64,000 bases of DNA from Trichoplax sp. H2 (taxonomy: Eukaryota > Placozoa > Uniplacotomia > Trichoplacea), in NCBI GenBank assembly GCA_003344405.1, contig NOWV01000150.1:62001-126000 (forward strand). The letters are read 5' to 3'. The notes under the pieces were generated by a model. It ran no database searches. It saw only the letters and a list, made by a program, of their open reading frames with translations, and was not told the DNA's origin. Shown here piece by piece: positions 13,204-24,900 of the stretch; the first letter of the stretch is position 1; each line of letters begins with the position of its first letter. The position numbers and the translations under genes were made by a program.

Positions 13204-15098
13204 CTGTGTCAAACTGTGTACATTGCCTATTTTATTGTGATGCCCAAATCTAGACCTGGTAGCTCATAAAACCTTTCATCCTTTCACAATGTAATTCCTC
13301 GTTTAATTTCATTTTTTTAACGAGTATAGATTATAATCTGGCCTATGCCCGAATAACTATTCAAATTTTACCAATTTACCTGTAGGAATGATGACTACTG
13401 AATCTACTGAAGTACTGATGATGGTGTAAATAAAGACCATAAATAGATAGGATTGAAATGTTAATTCCGGCCTTGGTTAACTTGGCAGTCTGTCCATAAC
13501 TTGACGCAAGCACAGCATACTATAGCTATAATACGTATATGGCATATATGACGTACAAATCACTCTAGCGAAAAATGCCAATTTACTTCAAGATTAATTA
13601 AACGAATCTTCGGTATGAAAACCGCATCATTCCAAATGCTTTGAATGCTGTAGTCACTAATACAATTACAATATTCCAATTTGGAAATCTACAAAAAAAT
13701 TTCAGACATTCACTAATTTCGGAATTTGCGTGTAGAATAGGTGGAATATATATAGATATATATACAGTAGTATATTGAAATATTTAATGAACATTGCAGC
13801 AACACAGCACTATAGTGCGTATATAACTTAGAAGTGAATTAGACACCTGGCGATTACTTTAACTAACTTCAGAAAATACTAAATCTCGCTATAAACGATC
13901 ATCTTTCTTGAGTAGGTACATTAGCTATTCGAAACGCGTAAATCGGAAAATTCAAAGCCTTGACTTCATGACGTATCGAAATATCCACAAAATGACTAAG
14001 TTATCTGTTAGAAATATACGCAGAATCTGATACAGATCCAACGGCCTAGCGATAACAAAACTTTTAAAAAGGCTTTTACAAGGATTTGTAGTCAGTAAGA
14101 TTTTTTATTGTCCTATTCTACTTTTACAAGTTACAAAAATGAGATAATCAAATATTACAGATAGTAGAAATTTGAATCTTTAATTGAAGAATAGAGGTCA
14201 TAAATTAATAAACTATTTGTAAAAAATTGACTTCTATTAACTCAAGATGGGCGTTACATTTAAGATGTACGTATGTACTGAGAACTGGTCGTATGTTATA
14301 CGTTGCATAGCCACTTTTCCCATTGAGAAATCATTGACACTTTCGATTTTTCAGTTAGGAAAAATGTATCATCTTTAATTATAAATTTTGTCTTACGTGT
14401 AGATTATAGTGATGTAAATTTTGAATAAAATGTTTATAAATCAAAATGTTGCTATATATTAATTAGAATGGCTAATATGACGATCATTTTTGACCAATAT
14501 AAATTATCTATAGATAACGTATATTTCAATATTCATTTAATAATCGTTTCGTAAGTTGGAGCCAATGCTCCTTTTTTTTTTATCTCTTCTTGCTATATTT
14601 ATTCCCAACAATCGCTGCGGTAGCATCTAACGATGGCAAACTGGAGATTTTTTCTCTTGATTTCATGCTTAGTTGTAGGCTAGGATAGTTTGGCTATAGA
14701 AAGAATTGATAGAAAATACAACTAAATATTTTTGTGTAAAAAGAAAGAGTGTCAAAACGAAACAAAGTCCACAGAATTCTATCGTTTTCTTTACAATCAT
14801 ACTTGCTATCATTTAGAATCAATGATATTTTTGTAGATTTTTTAGTCAAGAAATAAGAATGCATTTGAGCAGAGGTACTACTTTAAAAATGTTTATAGGG
14901 CAGAATTTTATGAATGCTATCCAGCCTATGTGGACTACTTAGTTTTATAATCACAACTTAAAACTAAAATCATTCTTAATTACAGTATAAATCCAATGCA
15001 ATTTCTTATTGTAACTTTAATTGATAGTCATTTGATAATATTAGAAATATTTATGACTATATCTTGAAGCATATTCCACTTAACTATGAAGCCATTAA

Positions 15099-17013
15099 TT
15101 AAAGGGTGTGAAAAAGCTTTCTACTAACCAGTTTGATCGTCGTTTGGTCAATCAAGATGGGCTGTTGTTCTGCAAAGACCCTATTGTAATTGTCTTCCCT
15201 ATTCAAAAGCTCCATCCTGAATTTCTGAATTTCCCTCTTTAGTTTGGCTATTTCATTTTCGTACTGTATAGATAAAAGAAATTTAAAGCAATATATCAAT
15301 TAGCGTTGTTTGGTTTGTTACATAATTAATTAACATCATTAACTTGATAATGGTTAAGCTGAACCACTGAAATCATTTTGGTGTTTTCTAACTCTTTCTA
15401 GTTTGAAAAAGCTTTCAAGCAAGCTCCTCAGTTTGAAAGATATTTTTTCTTCATATTATAATATGTAGTGATTTAAGGTTAAAGAAAATTGAGCTAAAAA
15501 TTTTTAAGGTACACCATCTTAGGCGATGGAGCCGAGTGACTTAAAGCTTGAAAGTTTCTAAATATGCACCTTCAATTTTTTTAATCTATATCATACTAAA
15601 CAGTAAATTAGAGCGGTAAAACGGTCTAGACTGAAAATTCTTAAAATGTTCTCCTCAAAATATTTTAGACTCTACGATTATATTGTACACCATGCTAGAC
15701 TAGAGCAACATTTTAAAAAATTTTCTGGAATACATCTTTGAATACTTTAATGTTCTATATCCTATTAGACAACAGACTATATCGATAAAATACTACCTAA
15801 AGGTTTTTAAAAGTACTATTTGAAGGGTCATTTTTTACTGCGATTATGATATTAAGTAAAGTACACTAGAGCAAGAAATTATGACTAAAAAAATTTCATA
15901 CAAATGCTCATCCCTTTACAAAGTTTTACTTTGCTGTATAAAGTTGGAACAACAGTAGACTAATTCAGGGAGAAAAAATTGTAACAAGCGTACAGTTATA
16001 TGGTTATCATGTTCTAGGATGGCTAACAAATATTAGCCTTAAAGATGCTCCAAAATTATCGAATAGCAAGTCGAAACTCATTCAATATGACTTATGACAG
16101 GTGACTTACCTTCTGTGTAACTCGATATAACTCTGATTTAGGTGAAATTCGATTTTTATCTTCTAGCTTACGCTTTAATGTTTTAATATCAGCTTCAAGT
16201 TTTTTCACCTTATTTTGATTGGCTTCTTTACTTTGTCTTACTTCTGTAATATTAATTAATAGAGTAATGGTAAGTTTTAGCTGACCTACACTGATTAACT
16301 TGCAATCGATTCAACTAAAAGGTATTGGTAAACATTACATTCACAACTTGATTAGTAAAACCACAGTACATTATAATCTAAATGAATATTTTACGAGGCA
16401 TCGAACCGTTTAATTCCTTGGTCAATGATTCTATCTGTTGGGTTGTATCTTTACTTGAATCTTTTAAATTTTCGGTTAAATCATGTATTCTATTTTTGGC
16501 TTTCTTCAGCTCTTGCTTGAAATCTTCAATTTCTTGATTAAGTTTAATATCAATATCGTCACGTTCGCTGCTTAATTCGCCAATATCTTTATTCATTTTT
16601 TGAATGAGTTTATTACGTTCTTCCCTCAACGATTTAACTTCAAAGTTTAAAGATTCATTATCTCGCACTAGTTGATTTCTTTGGTCAATAAATGATAAAT
16701 CTTTTTTATTTAAAGCCTCATCTCGCTCCAGTAATTGTTGCGAATATTCTTCATGGAGTTGCTGTAATTCACTCTGATGAGCTTGTTGCTGCTGAATATT
16801 ATCATTTTCTAACTTACTGATTCTTGTTTTAGCATCAGCAATCACAATAGCAATTTCTTTCTCGTAGGCCTCTTTGACAGCTTCGACTTCCAACTCCTTT
16901 TCGCGATTTTTTGTAAATAATAAGTGGACCACTTTGGTTAATTCCGCTACCTTTTTAGACAATCGAAATTGTAATTCTTCTTGACTCATTAAAGATTTTT
17001 GAGAAGCCATCAT
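15099..17013 (-). CDS. FAM184-like coiled-coil protein, short form
   Basis: Three minus-strand exons (16395-17013, 16110-16243, 15099-15263) join in phase to 305 residues. The start is the first ATG of an ATG-ATG pair at 17008-17013. The N-terminus carries the FAM184 hallmark: RLSKKVAELTKVVHLLFTKN, followed by a run ending in ADAKTRISKLE. The last exon carries the family's C-terminal block: LKREIQKFRMELLNREDNYN, then RVFAEQ. Almost everything between is heptad-like coiled coil rich in E, K, Q and L. Vertebrate FAM184A is over 1100 residues as I recall it, so this version keeps the two ends and a short central rod. Function in the family is unclear. It is divergent with UBA6 across about 5 kb of non-coding DNA. 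Confidence 0.8.
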
Positions 17014-20000
17014 TAAGCTCCTTGTCAACCTTTTTATTGAAATTAAATAAACAAATGTGATTAGGTAGAAAAATAAGACTCAAATTGAAGGCTAACTTGT
17101 ATATCATTATGAGAGAAAGAGGAAACAATTCAACTTGAAGTTTAATCTGCCATTGCTTCCTTTTTCTTACTATATCTGACCATTAGTTTACAATGATCAA
17201 TCGTTGTAACACTCAACTCGAATAAAAAAGCTTTTAATCTAATCCTGACTGGTTTTGTTATTAATTTTCCGGTTTATTCCATTCACTGTTACTTTCTACT
17301 ACATTACCGTTAAGAAATACTTCTATTAACAACACACTAATCCTAACATCCGAATAATATAAAATTTAACAGAATATCGATCGCACTACGTAGTTTAAAT
17401 AAGAGAAAAAAAACTAAATTACCTATAGCTAGACCGATTTAATTTAGTTCACAATTACTTTGAGCGGCAAATAAAGTGAAGAAATCTAATTATTCTATAT
17501 TGCGCTAATTTCAGCATTATTAAGATTCTAGCACTATTTCTATCTACTGCAAAAAATTTTCAACAATAATGAAAAAAGGCGAGAAAAAAATAATTTTGAT
17601 TATTCTTACGACTTACTTGTACTCACCGACAATTGCGTGAAGTTTATTATCTTGTTATAGCGTTTAAATTAGCGTTAAAGTAGCTTTATCAGTTAAACCA
17701 ATATTGTATTTACTATCCTCTTTGAGTAATTTTAAACTAATAAGCATTAAAAGCAAGCTTAGATATCTTGATTTTCTTCTTCATAAATTATCGTTAACGC
17801 CTGGTGGATACCATTAATTAATTATCAAAGGTAGAATATATCAGCAGTGTCTATTCCATTTTGAATTACTTAAATTAAATGCACAATGCTATCATAATCT
17901 TAGTAAAATGGGTCATCAAGTAATGTACGTCTAATTTAGAAGTAATTAATCAAGTTAATGAGCGTTCGGTCTAGATCAATTTCCTACTACAAAAAATAGC
18001 TGCAAATAACCAACAGATAACATTAATGTCAAGGCAAAGAATAATGTGGATCAAAGCGAGATTGTTGTAGTTTGATTATTGCTCAAGAGATCAATAGTAT
18101 TTGCCTTGTTTCTAAGATCCAAAACAAAGTTGCACTAATGTAATACAGATGTGATTTATTATTTGATCTATTCTTTCTATTGTAATGCAATCAATGGCTT
18201 GTTACCATGGATAACCATGAATTAATTCATATTCCTATGCGGTTTTCCATATTGCATTATTTATTCAATTCAAATTCAACAAACCATTTAATTGCTATTC
18301 AATTTTATTAATTAATGGATAAGAAGCTTTAGACAGTCTCTGGCATATTCTGCTCCGCAGTTATATGATAGGATTAAAGAATAAAAATTTAATTCTTACT
18401 AACGTCATTTTGCCACGTGATATGCGTAGTATCATTGCAATTAAACTATTTATTTTAGTTCGGTGTAATAACTTTGATGGATTGCGCGAAAGATTTTAGT
18501 TCCTTTGACGGGTTTAAACGACATTTTATCAGTCTTGATATAACGTCGCTAATATTAGATACAATTTCGATGTTAATAGCTACTCTGAATCGATCCAATG
18601 ACATCAAGTTTACTGTTTTTATACAAAATACAATCTTCTATACATTACCGTAATGCTGTTCTACGCGCATACTAGATAAAAATTTTAAATGAAAATTAAT
18701 AAGTAAAAATATACCATATCAGACCCTTTAGGCTAAAGGGCACTTGCAATCTTGTTAATTATAAACCATTATAGTATAAATCTTGCTGAGAATTTAAGAC
18801 ACAGTAATAAAACAAATACTAAAGCCTTTAATCTAGTTTATTCTATCTCTAGTAATTGATATCCGATGTATTAAGATCAAATTTGCTATCCACATGTAAA
18901 TCAAATTGTACTATGCAGCTACTGTATCTTATAGCAAATATGTTAGTTTTTCATACGTTATTACTGTAGCTATAAATAAGAACGATACTATTCTTACGAG
19001 TAAGCTTGCTAATTAGCGACAGTCATAGTACAAGTCTTATTAAGAATTCTAGTATATAGTAATTAATACGAAATATATCAAGTTTAAGATCATTAAGCAA
19101 ATTACATCCTCTATACTATGCCACCGCTGTATATTATAGTAGATATATATTCCATTAACTGTAAAAAGCTATACACAGCTCGTAAAAGAAATTTCAATAG
19201 ACGGAAACCGAAAACGTTGAAATTTCAAATTCAATTTAGTCAATTTAATGCAACAACACATGTGTACGTAATCAATATTAATTATGATGTGATGGCATCA
19301 TATTCCATGATATACAGTATATATATATATATATAATCAAAGGTACCACATTTGGTTTGCAGTTTATGCAAATCAAATATATGCTGCCGCTGTATTTTGC
19401 ATGCATATTCCTATTAACTGTCAATAATCGCAACGTAGTCCAATTTTATGATTTTATATCCCTAGAATAGTATAAATTATCTTATGAGACTGTAGAAACT
19501 TGATAGGGCTGTACACTTGTTTGTCTTTCAGGCTGCTTTAGTGTACGTTGCAGATAATATTAAATCCTTGGAAAATTCACTGTTAAAGCCACTGCGAGGA
19601 TATTTATTCTATAACTACTTTCTAAGACTTGGCCTAGAATGGCAATAAATTCTTGAATACATTTAAAGGTTAATTCTTGATCGTAGTAAATTCTAGCTCA
19701 CCATTAATATGGTCTGAATTCCAGATACTACTTAAAAAAATTAATCTCTTCACCTACCATGGAACCTAAGGGAGTTACAGCCTTGCTCATTATCTTTCTA
19801 CTCATATATAAGGAAGGCAATCCATATTGTATTGGCTGGAAAATAACTCTTTCTGTAGTTAAACTCTTTTATACAAAAATGAAAACGTTGATAACTTCAT
19901 TTATCGCACAAGCATAACAGTGAGATATTAAACTGATAATTACCGTGAAATTTTAAAATTATAAAAGTAAATATTACTAATTAATTACTCTGGTTATTAC

Positions 20001-20803
20001 TCTAGCTAGGCATTGTTATACAGTAAATCCTGAATAAATATGAAATTAATGTGAAATATTTATCGAAATTTGTATTGCCATCATTATTGAACAACAGCTC
20101 GCAGTATAGTCGATGTTTGGCAGTAAACTGGTCAATACAATTTTCATGGTACTGTACATTTGTTTCAAGGATTTCGTGATTACAATAAATAATATATTTA
20201 ATAAAATTTTATGCATCCTTCAATCCATCATTGGGTAATAGATATAGATTACTTATCACTAGTGGTATTCTATCATTACGAAGTATTTACATCTATAAAT
20301 TAGTTCTTTGAAGTTTTAAAGCTTGGGTTTTACAACCTCTTAGGTTCGCAATCGCCTAACTCAAAATCTGAGTAAATCCCTAACGTGATACAAGATCATA
20401 CAGTAATTAGCTGAAACTACTACAGAAGTGTTTTTTTTATATGTTTTTAGTAATGAGTTTACTTCGTGAGTAAGATTTATAACTGATATTTATTATTAAC
20501 GATATTCCAAAGCATCGATAGGTGTAGTTACACCTAGATCTGATTACAATTTATACTTCGCGCTACAATTAGTAAATTATTAGTCAGCCTTTTACAATCT
20601 TGTCACCTACAGTATTACAAGCACTATCATGCAATTATCATGTATGTACATAAGAGTATAGTGTTTAATTCTTTTCATGTATTTAGGTGCAACATATATC
20701 GTAGCTAATCTATTACTATTTATATATATTCCATAGTGAATCTAACTAATTGTATAACATTTTTGAATCTATTTTGTTAATTAGCTGTCAATCAGAGTTA
20801 TAG
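17014..20803. other. Intergenic, no supported gene
   Basis: Upstream region of the FAM184-like gene. Only short AT-driven frames, including one around an AT dinucleotide run at about 19315-19335 that explains the frame at 19118-19336. A 38-codon frame after an acceptor-like site at about 19532-19649 is probably chance. Confidence 0.5.
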
Positions 20804-20924
20804 ATGGTGGTGTTTTGCGCCCTGTCACCTTGTTTGTATAGACATGCCACATATATTGATGGTTTTAATGGCACCTATACCTACATTTGTCCACAAGACT
20901 GGACTGGAAGTCGTTACTATCAAG
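20804..20924 (+). pseudogene. EGF-like domain exon relic 1
   Basis: The frame reads CALSPC, then IDGFNGTYTYICPQDWTG and SRYYQ up to a GTAAGA donor. The DGxNGxYxxxCPxDWTG pattern is that of EGF-like domains, but at least two expected cysteines are replaced (HATY where GTC is usual, RYYQ where xCQ is usual). No continuing exons nearby. Best read as a decayed exon from an EGF-repeat gene. Confidence 0.65.
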
Positions 20925-20959
20925 GTAAGACTGGACTGGAAATCGTTGCTATCAAGGTA
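20896..20959 (+). repeat. 32-bp direct tandem duplication at the EGF relic 3' end
   Basis: Two adjacent 32-base copies (20896-20927 and 20928-20959) differ at two positions. Each contains the codons for DWTG, the exon end and its GTAA donor. The duplication therefore copies a splice donor together with the last codons of the relic. Confidence 0.9.
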
Positions 20960-21209
20960 ACGCTCTAACAGTTAATATTCAAGCCAAATAATTACGAGTT
21001 CTAAGACAATATCACTATCATTAATGATGTATTTGAATAAGATATTGGTATCGATATCATTTATTTATAAATACGTTGGCTTTACCGTCAACCTGTTGTT
21101 CGATAATAGGTGAATTTTAAATAATTTTAGGATAAAATCATCACAGAATATGGTAGTATTTTATTGGTTTTATCCCATCTTTTGCCAATAAATTGATAGA
21201 TTTAAATAG

Positions 21210-21321
21210 TTGCCAGAGTAGCCCGTGTCAGAATCATGGAACATGCATCAATAGATGGCCCTAATGGATGGATATAGCTGCCATTACCCACCAGACTGGA
21301 CGGGAAACTACTGCTATCAAG
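21210..21321 (+). pseudogene. EGF-like domain exon relic 2
   Basis: After an AAATAG acceptor the frame reads CQSSPCQNHGTCIN, a clear EGF-like start. A frame change then leads through DGPNGWI and a stop, and a second frame change gives CHYPPDWTGNYCYQ before a GTAAC donor. Two frameshifts and stops make it non-functional. It is better preserved in its cysteines than relic 1, so the two decayed independently or came from different repeats. Confidence 0.75.
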
Positions 21322-21630
21322 GTAACCTTGCGTTGGCTATCGATTTTTTTGTACCAAGGTTAACATACTAATGGTGCAACTGCATCTATGACAATAGTCT
21401 AATATTGCAATCACTTTCAGTTATTATATTATAAATAAAAATTGATCTTCTATTTTAATAATTTTCCCTATATTTTATTTATCTAAGTTTGCTCAATTAT
21501 GGTGATGCAATCATCATAGATTGTATGTACTGTTCGTTGTACCACTAGAGCATTAGTACTGTCCTGTATGGCCATTGGCCAATACTGGTAAATTGACTGC
21601 TACTGTGAATTTAATAGTCCACAGTGTACA

Positions 21631-21719
21631 GTACTGCTACTAGCATGGATCATACTGTAGACTACAGTACAGTACTGTACATTCAGTTCAGTAGTCTATG
21701 ATCCATGGTAGCAGTAGTC
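21631..21719. repeat. Long imperfect inverted repeat upstream of UBA6
   Basis: The left arm, containing CATGGATCATACTGTAGAC, pairs with the right arm ending GTCTATGATCCATG. A flanking TACTGCTAC / GTAGCAGTAGT pairing extends the stem. A CTGTA/TACAG palindrome sits in the centre. About 220 bp upstream of the UBA6 start. Confidence 0.8.
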
Positions 21720-21936
21720 ATTGATCGGTCTCTCCGTCTGTATACTGTAGAACAGTCTAACTACTGTACTTAGCTGTCAGCTAGCAGTAAATTTACTGTA
21801 GATGGTTTATGCGGTACTGTACGGTATTGTACAATATACAAGTGCAGCAGTGGTAAAGGGGCACAGCAGAGCCTTGGTCGAAAATTTTTAAATAGAAAAC
21901 ATTACAAGAGTGATTTGCTGCTATACAGTTTCAAAA

Positions 21937-24900
21937 ATGGCTACAGAAGTTGATATCGATGATTCATTTTATAGGTAATAAATATTATCATGCATGGGTA
22001 AGAGATACAGTAGTTAAAGATACCTTACCGGTACAGTAGCAAGACCCTTCAAGCTCAATTATGGCATTCATAACGAACATCGCTGTGCAGTGATGCTTCA
22101 AAAGATGTTCAAGAAGAACACATCATTTCAATGATAGACTAGTTAGAACGATTTAATTTTACAGTAACAGTGAATAATTCAATACAGGCTATATATTATA
22201 CGTGGTAGACCATGTCATTTTACTGATGTCAATGCTGTAGGAATAGCTATTACTATATACGGTGTAAACCATTGACAGGTGTAAGTACTACTGTGCTCAT
22301 TTTTCTCTATTTTGATAATGACAGTCGACAAAGGTACATGTTGGGCGATCTTGCTATGCGCCAACTATCGAAGGCTAAGGTATTTCTTAGCGGTTTAGGA
22401 GGCCTTGGCGTTGAAATAGGTATAGCTTATGATGATAGTGTAAAATACTCGATCTATCATGACATTTCCTTGACTTAAGCATTCATTCTTGTTAATTATA
22501 ATTAACTATTATCAAAACATCATGGTGTCCTCTATGATATCGAAGCAAAAAATGTAACGTTGGCCGGTGTTAAGGTAAATTATTCCATAGCAATGAATTG
22601 CCGCATACCGTAATGTATCAGTCTTTGTAAAGAATGAAAGTCTTGCAGCCATAGGCAACTATTCTCTGCCATTTTAGCCACAAGTATTATCCTTATGTGC
22701 AAAGTTACTATACTACTGTTTCCCTTTTTGGGAAGTAGTCTGATGGATAATTCTAAATGATTTGATACTACGGCTAAATCGTAACATCTAAATGTGGCAG
22801 GGTCTAACACTTCACGATGTCAAAAACGCTTCTGTCTATGATCTTGGAACCCAATTCTATTTAAATACCGAAAACATTACAAAAATTGAGAATAGGTACG
22901 GTTTACTTATGTGGAGTCAATATATCGATAATGATTAATTAAATTAATTCAACTAATTGACTAATTTGCTAGATACTCGTAAACGTAAATTCTTATCATA
23001 CACTTATGTTGGATACAGAGCTAATAAGTTGTCATTTATTTTTATAATTAATTAATCATATCAAAAGTTATCAATATTCTATTCGTAAGTTGTTTTATGT
23101 CTTTCATTCGCACTGCCATCTTCTATTTTACAGAGCGAAGGCAAGTTTTCAAAGCATCTCTCAACTTAATCCACATGTTGTAGTGGATGTTTCAACTACT
23201 CCATTCAATTGCGAAAGTGACCTATCGTTCTTATTACAATATCAATGTGTCGTTTTAACTGAAAGTCCGTTAGAGTTACAAGTTGTCGTAGATCAGTTTT
23301 GTCGATCGCAAGATCCACCTATTGCTGTAAGTATTGAGATATTCTACAGTTATCAAAAAATGAAATGGTGCTTCTAGCTGATAATATTTATTCTTAAATT
23401 AAATTATCTTGCATATAACTCGTCATTACTCCTCGCTTGCACAAATCAATTTTGAAATGCTAATGCATCTCTTTATTAGTTTATTTCAGCTGATGTATTT
23501 GGATTATTCTCCTTCTTATTTTGTGATTTTGGTGAGAGTTTTCAAGTTATTGATGGAGATGGAGAAGAGCCTGAAGAAATACTTCTATCCAACGTATCTA
23601 AAGTAGGGTTACTGATGACACTGAGATCTTATATCGTCAAATATACTATAATGCAATAATTTTACTTAAATTATTTAAATTAGGATAATCCTGCGGTAGT
23701 GAAGACAATATATGGCGTGCGTCATGGTCTAACAACTGGAGATTACGTAAAATTTCGTGAAATTAAAGGAATGACTGCATTAAATAATAGAATTGAACAA
23801 ATAACAGGTATTAGTCGGCAGTAATAATGTTAGTACTGTAGCATGGGTAAGTTCTCAAAATTTTTCTCGATTCTTGCTCTTTGTAGTGATCAGTCCGGAC
23901 GAATTTACCATTTGTGATACAACCTCCGACCAATTTGGGTCGTATGCCAACGGTGGTACATGTGTTCGCGTTAAGATACCGTTTAATGTGCAATTTGTAA
24001 GATTTAAGCAGTCGGCCATCTGAATGGATGTTTTTAACTTAGTCACGTTTGGATATCCTCACATTTTTGCTTTTCTATTTTAAATTTTGCTATAAAAGGA
24101 GGATCTATCAACGCAATTTAATAAACCTGATATTGCAATGACAGATTTTAGCAAGCCTGAGGTTCGTGATTCGAGAAACGAGGCCATCAATTTTGACTGG
24201 CAGCACTTATTTTAGAGCATTTTATATTGTTTAGGTAAATTTGCAAAGTATAATTGCTTTAAGAGCCTTACATACCTTCAACGATGGCTATAAGCGAATG
24301 CCAAGGATAAGGTTTAACTGCAATGAATTTATGAATTATCTTTATCTAGCTATTGTTAATTTGCGTGTAGGCTTGCAATGACGTTTTTGTATTAGCGAAC
24401 TATTAGTTACTGTTTCTAAGGTTATTCATTAGTTGAAGTAAGGACCGTCATTCTAACATGAAGTAGCTTGATGAATTGGTTTAGATTTCAGTTTAAAAAT
24501 GGGTGTTATCAATTTAAATCTATAAAGGGACACTAAAGATGCTGAGCAAGTCATTAACATAGCACTGTCAATAATTGATAGCATGATTACAAAGGTATCA
24601 TTTATATGCATGGTGATTGATATTTATTTGATATGTAGTCAAATTGATGGAGAGGTTAATTATAATTGAAGATCGTTGAATTTACCTTTAGGTTGATAAA
24701 TTAGATGTTGATATAGTTACACAGTTGGCGTACACTTGCCAGGGATGTTTTCAGCCATTAGTTGCAACCATGGGCGGCATTGTTGGCCAAGAAGTTCTTA
24801 TTGCGCTAACTAATAAATACGCACCTATAAAACAATGGGTACAACGTTTGTAACCATAAAGTCATTTTTTGCGGTATCTTCAAAACCTTATTGTTAAACT

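Larger units (their letters stand above)
9960..15098. other. Gene-poor region with repeats and orphan exon-like segments
   Basis: Holds the unfound PEX11 5' exon, CTGTA arrays (12240-12690) and two isolated exon-like frames listed separately. A patch at about 11850-12250 has higher G+C than its surroundings and open frames on both strands (11850-12035 plus, 11779-12030 minus), neither recognisable. Confidence 0.5.

Noticed and set aside
22580-22810. 76-residue minus-strand frame
   Set aside because: Lies mostly in a UBA6 intron and reads into the antisense of a UBA6 exon.
24162-24217. UBA6 reading continuing past 24161 to a stop
   Set aside because: An in-frame donor at 24162 and acceptor at 24234 restore the E1 alignment, so the extension is intron.
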